Below, in pieces: positions 1-9,522 of a stretch of DNA of 49,915 bases (positions are counted from its first letter, which is position 1; each line of letters opens with the position of its first letter). The position numbers and the translations under genes were made by a program. The stretch lies in assembly GCA_009911195.1 (NCBI GenBank), contig QXWV01000123.1, forward strand, positions 1 to 49,915. Direction: 5' to 3'. This stretch comes from Lachnospiraceae bacterium. GTDB lineage: Bacteria; Bacillota; Clostridia; Lachnospirales; Lachnospiraceae. The notes under the pieces are model-generated. The model saw nothing but the letters and a program-made list of their open reading frames with translations, was not told the DNA's origin and searched no databases.

Positions 1-37
1 CAAAAAAAGAACAGGGTACATATTTCTATCTACCCTG
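1..37 (-). terminator. Rho-independent terminator of the glycan operon
   Basis: Inverted repeat CAGGGTA (12-18) / TACCCTG (31-37) with a 12-nt loop. Read on the minus strand it is followed by a U-rich tract (TTCTTTTTTTG). It lies 65 nt past the stop of the GH43 gene and so ends the minus-strand operon. Confidence 0.7.
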
Positions 38-102
38 CCCTTGAAAGAACTCCCGCCTAAATGCCTTAATAAAATGACATTGAAATAATAGGTTCGCTTT
101 TT

Positions 103-1545
103 TCAAGAAAGTAACTCAAATGATTTCAAACTCAGCGCGCCGTCTCCTTTATAGGTAAACCACAATTCCCTCTCACCATCCGGAACGGAAAAAGAAGCTT
201 CCACATTTGACCACTGCTCCGCCCTGGCAATCGGTATCTCTGCCGCAGCTTCTCCGCCGGGGGATACCGATACAAGTAATTTCCCTTCCGCATCGCCGCG
301 GACACACACTGCAATCTTCTGCAGCCTTTTCATATCAAAAAATCGGTATCCGGCAACTGCCCCGTCCCTCAGATTCCGGATATATTGATATGGCTTATCC
401 GCTTCTGTTCCCTTCTCCTGCGTAAAGCGTGGATGTGTATCGTCAAGCTTTGTATGTGCCGGAATATTGCAGGCACCACCAGGCCCCATCAGACAACAGG
501 CAATGCCCGACCCGTATTCTCCAATCCCCGGCAATGCAGCCGCATTTAACCCCTGGCTGGTCATTCTAATCTGCGGGATACTTCCGTCCGGCAAAATTTC
601 TATTTTATCAGCGCAGCCTTGACGCGAATACGGGCTTCCATTTGTCTGTCTGTGATAAAACACAAACCATTCGCCGTTTATGTATTCAATGCTGCCATGA
701 TTTGTTCCGGTATAATTCAGCGGTTCGGTACGCCCCTGATAGCCGATATCCCCATTGGAAATGATTGTGCCACCATACCTGAATCCCCCGTCAGGGCGAT
801 TGGAAACAGCATAACAAAGTTCATGCCCTAGCTCGGACGAATAAATAAAATAATAGGTTTCCCCTATTTTGCGAATCGATGAAGCTTCAAAAAAGGAATG
901 TCCCTCATATCTCGTGCCTGCCGCATTTTTTTCGCAAGGAACAATGAATTTCGGTTCTTCTTTCACTGTGACCATATCCGGTTCCAATTCAATCACCATA
1001 GCGCCGTACGGATTCGGTTTCAGATATTTAAAAGACGGAATTTTTTCCACATTAGGACAGAATCCGGAATAGAGATACACCCGCCCGTCATCATCGACAA
1101 GCACGCCCGGGTCATACTGAAACATATCCTCTTCCTTCCGCCCAAGCAGTGTCCCTTCCGCATAATGCACATGTCCGTAATATTCATACTGTCCCGCCGG
1201 TGTATCACACACAGCTACCCCGATTATGCCTTCCCTCGTAAATGCATAATACAGATAGTACCGTCCGTCCGTTCCCCGCTGGCAGTCCGGTGCAAATAAC
1301 CGTTGGTCTTTTGAATCATCATAAAAAGGGTCCTGCTCTCTTTTATAGATTATGCCCTCATACCGCCAATCCGAAAGGTCCTCAAGCGAAGCCGACCAGC
1401 CTGCATAATCGCCCACACAGAAATCTTCTCCGCCGAATTTATCATGGCTGCCATAGATATACAGTCTGTCCCCAAATACATAGGGTTCTCCGTCCGGAAT
1501 ATATTCCCAGGAAGGCAGGTATGGATTTGTCGGTTGTTTTTTCAT
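103..1545 (-). CDS. Glycoside hydrolase family 43 protein
   Basis: A predicted arabinofuranosidase/xylosidase-type enzyme of 480 aa with no signal peptide, so likely cytoplasmic and acting on imported oligosaccharides. The N-terminal ~340 residues have the GH43 five-bladed propeller pattern: a candidate general-base Asp near residue 18 (IPDGEP), a pKa-modulating Asp near 145 (QYDPGVLVDDDG) and a candidate acid Glu near 220 (SFFEASSIRK). Residues ~350-480 look like a beta-sandwich carbohydrate-binding module (CBM6-like). The start has GAGGTG upstream. It is the last gene of the operon before the terminator. Substrate specificity within GH43 is not readable from the sequence; the family call is firm and the residue assignments are by pattern. 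Confidence 0.85.
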   Translation of the reverse strand: MKKQPTNPYLPSWEYIPDGEPYVFGDRLYIYGSHDKFGGEDFCVGDYAGWSASLEDLSDWRYEGIIYKREQDPFYDDSKDQRLFAPDCQRGTDGRYYLYYAFTREGIIGVAVCDTPAGQYEYYGHVHYAEGTLLGRKEEDMFQYDPGVLVDDDGRVYLYSGFCPNVEKIPSFKYLKPNPYGAMVIELEPDMVTVKEEPKFIVPCEKNAAGTRYEGHSFFEASSIRKIGETYYFIYSSELGHELCYAVSNRPDGGFRYGGTIISNGDIGYQGRTEPLNYTGTNHGSIEYINGEWFVFYHRQTNGSPYSRQGCADKIEILPDGSIPQIRMTSQGLNAAALPGIGEYGSGIACCLMGPGGACNIPAHTKLDDTHPRFTQEKGTEADKPYQYIRNLRDGAVAGYRFFDMKRLQKIAVCVRGDAEGKLLVSVSPGGEAAAEIPIARAEQWSNVEASFSVPDGERELWFTYKGDGALSLKSFELLS

Positions 1546-1610
1546 GTTTATTTCACCTCATATTCACTTTTCTTATTCGCTTCTATTATCGCTTATCTTA
1601 CCCACTTCTC

Positions 1611-3077
1611 TCATTCACTTCTCTTATGCAAGCCATGATTAATCGCCGTCTCTACCGTGTAGTTCTCTAATTCTTCCGCATCCTCCGCCAGCACCATCCC
1701 GTGCTTCACTTCCCATAAGACAGTTTCCCTCACACGCTCGCGGTACATCTCATCATCCGTATACAATTCATTCAAAAACGCTGCAGAGAAATATTCATCA
1801 TAGCCCATCAGATAATTCATCGTCGAACCGCCGTCCGCTCCAGGCATTTCCACGCCGCTTATGTAACGCGCCACAGGCAATTCTAAAAGCGGCGTCCTCA
1901 GCCCGCCGATGCTGTTCCCAAAAGCATCTTTGAGATTCCGCCCGTCCGCAGTCTGCCGGATGCGCGGAATATGTACCGGAGCCGCTCCCTTTTCCGCCCA
2001 TAAAAACAAATCATGCATCGCAACATGGAATGCGAAATGCTTCGGGTAATCATTGGGCGCAGAAATCCAATCAAAACCGGTCAATTTGAAGCCGAGCGCC
2101 TTTTCTACATCGCCGTCAAAGCGGCTGTAATCCCTGCAGGAGTGTACCGCATCATGGCAACTTCCAGTAATCTCCATATACCGATAACAAAATCCGGGGC
2201 CATCACTGTCCGCGCGGCGTGCAGAATAACCGCCGTACCCGCCCTCGTCACTGTTTTCGCTTTCGGTATTCAGTTCAACCAGCGGAACCGGACAGTAATC
2301 AATTCTTTTTTCCATACTGTCCATCGGCGCATTGCACTCATAGCGGTTTAGCGGCGTTCCCAGCGAATGGACACCCCCGGCAGCCAAATACCCGTCATAT
2401 ACAGGCTTTGCCGGTTTTTTATCCGGATAAATGAAACTGTTCAATAACCGATTGATATAGCTGCAGGACTGCGACCAGCCTGTCAGATAGACCCGCTCCA
2501 CATGAAAAGCCGCCAACGGGTTTTGCGCTGTTTTGCTTTTTAAAAACGCCGGCATCTCCAAAAGGATATCCCATATATATCCCATCTCTTGTTCTTCCGC
2601 TCCAAGCAAAGCCACCTTTTCCACCGCTTCCGGGGCAGGCTTTATTCCATAGGCAGGATTCGGCCAGTTCAGCGCCCCGTACCGCCCGCTGTCAAATTTT
2701 TTCAGAGCCGGAAATACATTCGGCTTGCTCGTTACTCCCACATAGATATGGCCGTGACGCATCAGATACCGATAGCTCTCCGCCCATACGCGTTCAATAT
2801 CAAAATTCGCTGTGGAATTGGTAATTTCCACTGCTATATTGCCGCTGAATGTCTCTGCGTCCGCAGGATACCGCACGATAAAACGGTTTGTATATGGCTG
2901 TCCCTTATATTCCACTTCCGGCCTGCCGCCCATACCTGTGCGGTAAATATTTGCCGTTCCTTCAAAGAGATATTCTTCCTCAACATATCCGTACTGCTCC
3001 ATATTACACCGTTTCACAGCGCTGCAGAAGGGATGGGAAACTTCCGTTGTCAAAATCTTTGTGAAATCCTTAATCAT
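1611..3077 (-). CDS. Alpha/beta hydrolase domain protein (Abhydrolase_10-like)
   Basis: 488-aa predicted esterase-like hydrolase. A nucleophile-elbow motif GWSQS is visible in the context VYLTGWSQSCSYINR, with further conserved blocks such as YISGVEMPGADGG typical of the 'alpha/beta hydrolase domain' family (PF20091). There is no signal peptide. The start has AAAGGATG a few bases upstream. It lies between the ABC ATPase gene (103-nt gap) and the GH43 gene (65-nt gap), so it is probably the sixth gene of the same transcript. A role in removing ester or acyl substituents from a glycan or plant metabolite is inferred from the neighbouring sulfatase, esterase and GH43. The substrate is unknown. 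Confidence 0.7.
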   Translation of the reverse strand: MIKDFTKILTTEVSHPFCSAVKRCNMEQYGYVEEEYLFEGTANIYRTGMGGRPEVEYKGQPYTNRFIVRYPADAETFSGNIAVEITNSTANFDIERVWAESYRYLMRHGHIYVGVTSKPNVFPALKKFDSGRYGALNWPNPAYGIKPAPEAVEKVALLGAEEQEMGYIWDILLEMPAFLKSKTAQNPLAAFHVERVYLTGWSQSCSYINRLLNSFIYPDKKPAKPVYDGYLAAGGVHSLGTPLNRYECNAPMDSMEKRIDYCPVPLVELNTESENSDEGGYGGYSARRADSDGPGFCYRYMEITGSCHDAVHSCRDYSRFDGDVEKALGFKLTGFDWISAPNDYPKHFAFHVAMHDLFLWAEKGAAPVHIPRIRQTADGRNLKDAFGNSIGGLRTPLLELPVARYISGVEMPGADGGSTMNYLMGYDEYFSAAFLNELYTDDEMYRERVRETVLWEVKHGMVLAEDAEELENYTVETAINHGLHKRSE

Positions 3078-3179
3078 ACTATATCATCCTTTTCGCTTGC
3101 ACATATACCATTCTCAAAAAACAGTCTGCACTGCCTCCATTTCTCATACAAACATCCTCCGCGCCTTTTTCGACACATA

Positions 3180-4694
3180 TTATTTTGTAATCGCAAGTCT
3201 CATGACATTCGCCTGCGTAAGTTCCCCTTTATCCAGCTCGCCGGTAATTTTCCCTTCACACATAACGATAACACGGTCGCTGACCGAAATAAGCTCCGGC
3301 ATATCGGAAGAAACCATCACAATCGATACGCCTTCGTTCGCCAGTTCATCCAAAATCTTATAAAATTCCGACTTCGTCCCAACGTCAATACCCTTCGTCG
3401 GCTCGTCAATAAAGAGAATATCCGGATTTTTCATCAGCCATTTTGCCAAAATAACTTTCTGCTGGTTACCGCCGGACAGATTGACCACCATCTGATGCAG
3501 AGAGGGCGCTTTCACCCGCAGGCGTTCAAAATGCTTCACAACTTCCTCCGTCTCCGCCTTCGTATCTACGAACAGTTTGCCCGGAATGTCATCCAATGAG
3601 GCCAGACTGATATTATACATAATATCCATCGTATCCACGAAACCTGTCAGCTTACGCTCTTCCGTAGCAAAACCGATGCCGGCTTTAATCGCATCCTGCG
3701 GCGTATTAATCGTGACTTCTTTTCCGTGGATTTTAACCTTCTTGCTGACGCCTTCCGTTGTCTTTCCGAAAATAGCTTCCAGCGTTTCTGAACGACCCGC
3801 CCCAACCAGACCGCCGATGCCTAAAATCTCGCCTTTGCGCAGTTTAAAACTCGTATAATCCACAATATTGCGGTTCTTAATCGTCGGATGCGGCACCACC
3901 AAATCCTCCACCTCAAGAACAGGTTCGCCGAACTCACGAGGGGTCTTCGTATACATGTTTTCCACTTTACGCCCAATCATATTCTCTATCAAATCCGCCT
4001 CATTCCAGTCTTCCGCATCGCGCGTCGCAATTGTCTGGCCGTCACGGATTACCGTCACACGGTCGCAGATACGGTAAATCTCTTCCAGCTTATGTGAAAT
4101 ATAAATACAGGAAACCCCATCTTTCCGCAGCCTGTCTAAAAAGTCCATCAAGAGGTCTACTTCGCTGTCGGTCAAAGCTGTCGAAGGCTCATCAAAGACT
4201 AAAATATGCGGATTTGCGGCAATTCCACGGACAATTGACATAAGCTGCAACTGTCCCGCATTTAATTTACGCACAATTGTCTTCGGGTTCACTGCCAGTC
4301 CAACACGGTCGAGCAGCACCTGTGTATCCCCATATAATTTCGGATAATCCACAAATAGTCCTTTTCCCGGCAAATTGTTGACAAAGACATTCTCTGCAAC
4401 GGAAGAATCAAACATTACGCTGACTTCCTGATATATCATACAAATGCCCGCGTTGCGGCCGTCGGCAACCGAATTAAACTGCTGTTTTTTGCCGTCTACC
4501 CAAATTTCCCCGGTATACTGGTCATGGGAATAAGTACCACTGAGCACTTTCATCAGAGTGGACTTTCCGGCACCGTTTTCACCAACGATACCCAATACTT
4601 CGCCTTTTCGAAGGTCAATATTAACATTATTGAGAGCCTTCACGCCGGGAAACTCCTTTGTGATATTTTTCATTTCCAATACTACTTCAGCCAT
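3180..4694 (-). CDS. Sugar ABC transporter ATP-binding protein (RbsA/XylG/MglA type)
   Basis: 504-aa protein with two fused ABC domains. The first has Walker A GENGAGKST (near residue 40), a signature variant LNAGQ and Walker B VFDEPSTAL. The second has the degenerate Walker A GLVGAGRSE usual in this family, a good signature LSGGNQQK and Walker B FIDEPTKGID. It energises import of a monosaccharide or small oligosaccharide with the permease encoded 15 nt upstream and the lipoprotein at 8205-9287. Length and domain order are normal for the family. Other genes separate it from the binding-protein gene, an unusual but not rare arrangement. The true substrate cannot be deduced. Confidence 0.93.
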   Translation of the reverse strand: MAEVVLEMKNITKEFPGVKALNNVNIDLRKGEVLGIVGENGAGKSTLMKVLSGTYSHDQYTGEIWVDGKKQQFNSVADGRNAGICMIYQEVSVMFDSSVAENVFVNNLPGKGLFVDYPKLYGDTQVLLDRVGLAVNPKTIVRKLNAGQLQLMSIVRGIAANPHILVFDEPSTALTDSEVDLLMDFLDRLRKDGVSCIYISHKLEEIYRICDRVTVIRDGQTIATRDAEDWNEADLIENMIGRKVENMYTKTPREFGEPVLEVEDLVVPHPTIKNRNIVDYTSFKLRKGEILGIGGLVGAGRSETLEAIFGKTTEGVSKKVKIHGKEVTINTPQDAIKAGIGFATEERKLTGFVDTMDIMYNISLASLDDIPGKLFVDTKAETEEVVKHFERLRVKAPSLHQMVVNLSGGNQQKVILAKWLMKNPDILFIDEPTKGIDVGTKSEFYKILDELANEGVSIVMVSSDMPELISVSDRVIVMCEGKITGELDKGELTQANVMRLAITK

Positions 4695-4709
4695 GTTTTC
4701 CTCCTTTCA

Positions 4710-5681
4710 TCAAGCTCTCTGGGTACTCTTCTGACGGAGATAATCAATAATCAAAGCTGCTACTAAAATTAAACCGTACACTACATTCTGCCAGTTTGTG
4801 GAAACGCCCATAACAACCAATGCATCCGAAATGACCGCAAAGAGCAGACAGCCGAGCACCGTGCCGAATACCGTACCTGTACCTCCCCGCATCGAAGTTC
4901 CGCCGATGATAGCAGAAGACAAAATCGTCAAGGACGTGCCCGCACCCGCCGATAGCTGTGCGGATGAGAAACGGGAACAATATAAAATACCGGAGATAGC
5001 CGCAAAAGCACCTACCGTCATAAACATAATCATGTGCAGTTTCTTTACATTGATGCCGGCCAGATTTGCCGCCTCAGCGTTGCCGCCGACCGCAAGCACT
5101 TTACGCCCGAATTTTGTGCGCGACATGATAACATGGCCGACAACCGCAACAACAACTGCGTACAGAACCGGAATCGGCACCACACCGAATAAACGCGTCT
5201 GCGCAATCGCCTTAAATCCCGCAGAAATACCGGAAATGGCCGTATTGTTAGTGATTACGGAGTTTGTACCATTGACAATATTGGACATGGCAAGTGTCGC
5301 AATAAACCCGGGAAGCGCCAGCCATTCCACCATTAAACTGTTCAAAAATCCAACCAACATACCAACAGCGATTGCAACGATAATTGCGATAGGAAGCGGA
5401 AGTCCTAAATTTACAGCAGCCATAGCCGCTATGATGCCGCCCAGAGCCGTGTTATCACCGATAGACAAATCCATACGTCCCGAAGCAAGCAAAAACGTAA
5501 GCGGAACACCAAGCATCACCGTGTAGCTGGTGGTACGCAGAATCTCTATCAAATTTGCCTGACTTACAAATGCAGGGTTTACAACAGTTGCAATAACCGA
5601 AATCAAAATCAGCGGAATCACCGCCCCAAGTTCTTTGACTTTCATCAGACTTTTTACCGAAAAACCTTTTTTATTTTCCAT
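4710..5681 (-). CDS. Sugar ABC transporter permease (BPD_transp_2)
   Basis: 323-aa integral membrane protein of the RbsC/XylH/AraH family with about eight or more hydrophobic segments and the conserved cytoplasmic-loop block VGGNAEAANLAGINV. The start chosen is ATG at 5681 (MENKKGFSVKS), preceded by AAGGAAAGG at proper spacing. An upstream in-frame start would add 18 residues that overlap the esterase stop and look unlike a permease N-terminus. It pairs with the ATPase encoded downstream (15-nt gap). The gene starts 16 nt after the esterase stop, so tight co-transcription is expected. Confidence 0.9.
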   Translation of the reverse strand: MENKKGFSVKSLMKVKELGAVIPLILISVIATVVNPAFVSQANLIEILRTTSYTVMLGVPLTFLLASGRMDLSIGDNTALGGIIAAMAAVNLGLPLPIAIIVAIAVGMLVGFLNSLMVEWLALPGFIATLAMSNIVNGTNSVITNNTAISGISAGFKAIAQTRLFGVVPIPVLYAVVVAVVGHVIMSRTKFGRKVLAVGGNAEAANLAGINVKKLHMIMFMTVGAFAAISGILYCSRFSSAQLSAGAGTSLTILSSAIIGGTSMRGGTGTVFGTVLGCLLFAVISDALVVMGVSTNWQNVVYGLILVAALIIDYLRQKSTQRA

Positions 5682-5697
5682 GTCGAATCCTTTCCTT

Positions 5698-6597
5698 CTA
5701 AACATTATATGTTTTTTTCTTAAGACAATCTGCAATAAATCTGCCCGTCTCTTTTGCTACAGCTTCCGCCTCCGGCGTCATTGTAATCTCATATCCGTGG
5801 CAAAGCCCTTTCGCTATATGAAGATAACATTCACACCCGGCTTCCCCTAACTTTTTCGCAAGTGCCAGCGAATTGTTAAATAATATTTCGTCCGTACAAA
5901 CCTCTATGTATGTCGGCGGAAACCCGGTAAAATCTCCGATAATCGGATTCACAACCGGGTCAAACAAATCCGCCTCACGAAAATATGCCTCACGGACGCC
6001 GGCTGATGCATCATAGGCAAGCATTACATCATGTTTCATCTGATATTCCGTAGGTGCCTCCAAGCCGAAACCTACCGCCGGGCTTAAAAGCACCATGCTC
6101 CCCGGCAGCGGATGACCGCCCATTTTCAACCACATTACCAGCGCCAAAGACATATACCCGCCTGCCGAATCACCTGAAACTGTAATACCCTCTGCCGGCA
6201 CACCGCTTCTCAAAATCTCCTGATAGGCGGCGATACAGTCCGCAAGCCCATCGACAAACTGATATTCCGGTCCGAGCCTGTATTCAATGCTGATGACTGT
6301 CTGCTTACTTTCAAGCGCTGCACGGCTTCCGAAAAAATTCGCGCTGTAAGCGGAACCAATCGTAAAACCGCCACCATGGATAAAAAACAGCACTGCATCG
6401 CTGCGGGCACCCGGTACACAGATGCGCTCCGCCCTCACATTCCCTAACATAAAAAATTCCGTCTCTGTTCCCTCGGGAAGCGGTGCGCCGCACATCCTCT
6501 TAATAATGCCGCGTCTCTGTTCTTCTATCGGAAGCTGCGGCGCATTTTTCCGTTTTAGGAACATTTCCATATAAGCCTGCATTTCTTTACTATGCAT
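5698..6597 (-). CDS. Alpha/beta hydrolase, HSL-family esterase
   Basis: 299-aa predicted cytoplasmic carboxylesterase of the hormone-sensitive-lipase family. Visible motifs are the oxyanion-hole HGGG (FFIHGGGFTIG), nucleophile GDSAGG, catalytic Asp in EVCTDEILFN and catalytic His in GLCHGYEI. Its ATG overlaps the stop codon of the sulfatase gene (TAATG at 6595-6599), implying translational coupling. Next to a sulfatase and a GH43 it may de-acetylate or de-esterify an imported glycan; that role is inference. Confidence 0.88.
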   Translation of the reverse strand: MHSKEMQAYMEMFLKRKNAPQLPIEEQRRGIIKRMCGAPLPEGTETEFFMLGNVRAERICVPGARSDAVLFFIHGGGFTIGSAYSANFFGSRAALESKQTVISIEYRLGPEYQFVDGLADCIAAYQEILRSGVPAEGITVSGDSAGGYMSLALVMWLKMGGHPLPGSMVLLSPAVGFGLEAPTEYQMKHDVMLAYDASAGVREAYFREADLFDPVVNPIIGDFTGFPPTYIEVCTDEILFNNSLALAKKLGEAGCECYLHIAKGLCHGYEITMTPEAEAVAKETGRFIADCLKKKTYNV

Positions 6598-8126
6598 TAT
6601 GTATCCGCCCCTCTCTGCGGTTTTTCCAACGCATATCGTTCATATATTTCATCCGGCGCATCATTTTCATACACTAACTTTGCCATCGCCGCCAGCAGTT
6701 CCTGCCGCTTTTCTTCATTTGTCAGAGGATGTTCCTGTTTCGGGTCTGTTTTTAAGTCGAATAGTAAATCTTCCCCCTCTTTCTGGGAATATGCAAAGCG
6801 CGGGTTCGGCTCCGCCGGAACTTTAAGTACCGGCACGCCTTTTGTAAACGTAAACGGCTTTGCCAAAGAGGCACCCTGAAGCTGCTCGCAGCTAAACATA
6901 GAGCGCATTCTGGTCGGCATTAATGTATAATCACATGTCTGAACGCCGAAATCCGCCACAGCATGCAATAGCACAAAACGCCCGTCCGTTATGCCGATTG
7001 CGCTGCCCTTATAGCCGAATAAAACGTACTCATGTATGGAAGATTCTCCCAAAATTGCGCTGTGGAGCGGTTTTCCCAACATATCCTTCGGTATTTCTAC
7101 TCCGAAATAATCTAAAAGTGTCGGCGCTAAATCAATCGTCTGCACCAACATACCGCACTTCTCACCTTTTCTGCCAAAGCGCGGGTCCCATATCCAAAGC
7201 GGCGTATGCACCAGTTCCTCATAATTCGGCATTGAGCCTTTTCCCCACCATCCATGCTCCGAAAGGAAGAATCCGTGGTCCGTATTGACAATGAGCATCG
7301 TATCTTCCCACAAATCCAGCTCATCCATTTTGTCTAGCACCCGCCCTAACTGACGGTCGCAAAACTCGGTCAGCGCGTAATAATGTTTGCGCATATTTTC
7401 AATCATTTCCGGCGATTCTTCTACCGCTGCATAAGACGGCCAGTCCACTTCACTGCACGGGGCATCCGGGCTGAAATATTTTGCTTTGTCCTTCTCCGGT
7501 TCTGTAAACGGCTCATGCGGGTCAAACGTCTCAATTTGTAAAAACCAGTTGTCATAGTGTCCGTTGCGTTCTAAAAAATCAATTCCATCATCAAAAGTCT
7601 TATGCATCGGGAAATCAGATTCTTCTTTGACGAATTTCCGGTTTGCCATATTTTGCCAGCCGCCAGTGCGCCGCATCGCCGCTAAAGTCCCCGTCATTTT
7701 GTCATTGACGATGAGGCAGGGTGCAAACTCTGTCTCCCGCGGAGTCAAATCAGAAACCCATGTATCCGTCTCCTGTCCACGGTATAGCGCCCAATCGCTG
7801 TATCTGCTGTGATATGTACAGCCACCGTCCTCAAAGTAGTGGTAATGATCAGTTACAAGGCGGGTGTGCACGTTGTTTTTCTTCAAAAGTTCCGGCATGG
7901 AATCATCATAGGGCTCCATCGGCCCCCAGTCCCTGTGCAGGAAATTATATCGTCCTGTATGTAATTCCCTCCTTGCCGGCATACAGGGCAGACTGCCCAC
8001 ATAACTGCATTCAAAACTGACTGTGTGCTCTTTCAGCCTCTGAAAATTCGGTGTAGGAATCGGTCCTCCGTTACAGCCCAGCAAATCTCTTCTGAGCGAA
8101 TCATACATAACCATGATTGCTTTCAT
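6597..8126 (-). CDS. Cys-type sulfatase (alkaline phosphatase superfamily)
   Basis: 509-aa sulfatase. The formylglycine motif C-x-P-x-R is present at Cys48 (CMPAR, followed by TGR), with metal-binding blocks near the N-terminus (YDSLRRD) and VNTDHGFFLSEHG. The start at 8126 (MKAIMVMYDS) has AAAGGAA in front; a longer in-frame start adds 14 residues without support. No signal peptide is seen, so it probably acts in the cytoplasm on imported sulfated saccharides. A Cys-type enzyme in an anaerobe needs the radical-SAM maturase anSME to make formylglycine, and no such gene lies in this window. It is the second gene of the operon, 78 nt after the binding-protein gene. The sulfated substrate is unknown. 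Confidence 0.9.
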   Translation of the reverse strand: MKAIMVMYDSLRRDLLGCNGGPIPTPNFQRLKEHTVSFECSYVGSLPCMPARRELHTGRYNFLHRDWGPMEPYDDSMPELLKKNNVHTRLVTDHYHYFEDGGCTYHSRYSDWALYRGQETDTWVSDLTPRETEFAPCLIVNDKMTGTLAAMRRTGGWQNMANRKFVKEESDFPMHKTFDDGIDFLERNGHYDNWFLQIETFDPHEPFTEPEKDKAKYFSPDAPCSEVDWPSYAAVEESPEMIENMRKHYYALTEFCDRQLGRVLDKMDELDLWEDTMLIVNTDHGFFLSEHGWWGKGSMPNYEELVHTPLWIWDPRFGRKGEKCGMLVQTIDLAPTLLDYFGVEIPKDMLGKPLHSAILGESSIHEYVLFGYKGSAIGITDGRFVLLHAVADFGVQTCDYTLMPTRMRSMFSCEQLQGASLAKPFTFTKGVPVLKVPAEPNPRFAYSQKEGEDLLFDLKTDPKQEHPLTNEEKRQELLAAMAKLVYENDAPDEIYERYALEKPQRGADT

Positions 8127-8204
8127 TTTTAAATTCCTTTCGACAAAGATGCGGGATTTCCCCCGCATCTTCTACGGGTTTATTCTGCACCAAACCAAAC
8201 GTGA

Positions 8205-9287
8205 CTACATATCAATACCATGCTCTGCACAGTACGCATCAATTTCTTCCTGATTGGCAACAAAAATCTTACCCGGGTTATTTGCATATTCATATTCCCC
8301 GCCGTTTACAACAGCATCAGCAACATCTACAATCTGTAGACCCATCCATTCAGTATCTACCGAAGAGGTTGCCGTCCAGTTTCCGTTCTGTACACGTTCA
8401 AACGATTCTGCATCCAACGCCATGCCGATAGTAATAATCTGTTTTCCTTCAGACGATGCATCCATGCCGTTTTCTTCAATAAAGGAAGCAGCACCGATAG
8501 TTGAATAAGAGTCCGCGGAAATCAGTACATTAATATCAGGATGCGTAACATACATTGCATTCAACTGGGACTGTGTATTTGCCGGATTGCCGTCACATTC
8601 CGTATCGCCCACATGGTTTAACGTGACATCCGGGCAAGCTTCCTGTATGGCTGCAAGAGCAGATTCAATCATCAACTGCTGGCTCGCAATATCAGAAGAA
8701 ACGCACATCGTTACATAATTAACCTCTGTTATGCCCCAGTCCTTAATGTACTCGGCAATCTTTTCACCCTGCTGACGGCCGGAAGCATCGGAAGCGATAC
8801 CTACATAAGCCGGAACCAAATCTTCGCCGGGATTGCAGTTAAAACCAAGAACCGTAACACCCTTTTCTGCAGCACGGGTACGGAAATCATCAAAAATATT
8901 ATTGTCATTCATGACAGCCGCAATAACATCGTAATCCTGACTCAGTGCCGTTTCACACAGTTGCAGCACATCCGCATCCGGATTTTCAGCGTTCGCCGGC
9001 GCCCAGTAATCGCCTGTCCAGCCAATCGCTGCCAGTTCGGCACGATAAGCATCCTCAATCGGCTGCCAGAATGTACCGCCGCTCTGCGAACCAATCAAAA
9101 CCATCTTGTGCGCTCCTCCCGCTGCTTCAGTGCCTTCTTCTGCCGCAACCGCCTCCGCAGGCTTATCCGCTTCTGTAGACGCCCCTTCCACCGGGGCATC
9201 TGCCGTCTTGCTGCCGTCTCCGCAGCCGGCAAGCATAGAAACAGCAAGCACCGCAACAAGTAACGCACTTAAAACTTTCTTTTTCAT
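8205..9287 (-). CDS. Sugar ABC transporter substrate-binding lipoprotein
   Basis: 360-aa type-1 periplasmic-binding-fold protein (Peripla_BP_4). The lipobox LAGC puts the lipidated Cys at residue 22. An Ala/Glu-rich linker (~23-60) precedes the folded part, which starts at HKMVLIGSQSGGTFW. It would capture the sugar outside the membrane and pass it to the permease and ATPase encoded downstream. It is the first gene of the minus-strand operon, with a strong AGGAGG site, a candidate promoter at 9373-9401 and a 5' UTR hairpin. As usual for lipoprotein components it is likely the most highly expressed member. Confidence 0.93.
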   Translation of the reverse strand: MKKKVLSALLVAVLAVSMLAGCGDGSKTADAPVEGASTEADKPAEAVAAEEGTEAAGGAHKMVLIGSQSGGTFWQPIEDAYRAELAAIGWTGDYWAPANAENPDADVLQLCETALSQDYDVIAAVMNDNNIFDDFRTRAAEKGVTVLGFNCNPGEDLVPAYVGIASDASGRQQGEKIAEYIKDWGITEVNYVTMCVSSDIASQQLMIESALAAIQEACPDVTLNHVGDTECDGNPANTQSQLNAMYVTHPDINVLISADSYSTIGAASFIEENGMDASSEGKQIITIGMALDAESFERVQNGNWTATSSVDTEWMGLQIVDVADAVVNGGEYEYANNPGKIFVANQEEIDAYCAEHGIDM

Positions 9288-9312
9288 TTCTCCGTTCCTC
9301 CTTTTTGTGTGT

Positions 9313-9352
9313 AATTCAAAATCGCTTTTATGAAAAAATATGATTTTGAATT
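9313..9352 (-). promoter_or_regulatory. 5' UTR hairpin upstream of the binding-protein gene
   Basis: Perfect 11-bp inverted repeat AATTCAAAATC (9313-9323) / GATTTTGAATT (9342-9352) with an 18-nt loop, between the candidate promoter and the ribosome site. It could stabilise the message or be a regulator site. It is AT-rich, so not strongly informative. Confidence 0.4.
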
Positions 9353-9372
9353 TTCATTTTTTACATAATTAT

Positions 9373-9401
9373 ACTATATATTAGTAAAATAAAATTGTCA
9401 A
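9373..9401 (-). promoter_or_regulatory. Candidate sigma-A promoter of the glycan operon
   Basis: On the minus strand TTGACA (9396-9401) and TATAGT (9373-9378) are separated by 17 nt, about 85 nt before the binding-protein start. The whole 9288-9700 gap is very AT-rich, which lowers specificity. Confidence 0.5.
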
Positions 9402-9522
9402 TATAATTTTTGAGAAACACCAGTATTTATATAAATTTGTCACTTTTTTCCACTTTTCTCTCGTTTTTTTCAACACATTTTTTGTTGCGTTTTTATTTTC
9501 GTGATATGTAATTTTTTACATA

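Noticed and set aside
898-1299. 133-aa plus-strand open frame inside the GH43 gene
   Set aside because: It lies antisense to a well-supported gene, is Arg/His/Ile-rich as shadow frames are here, and has no ribosome site.
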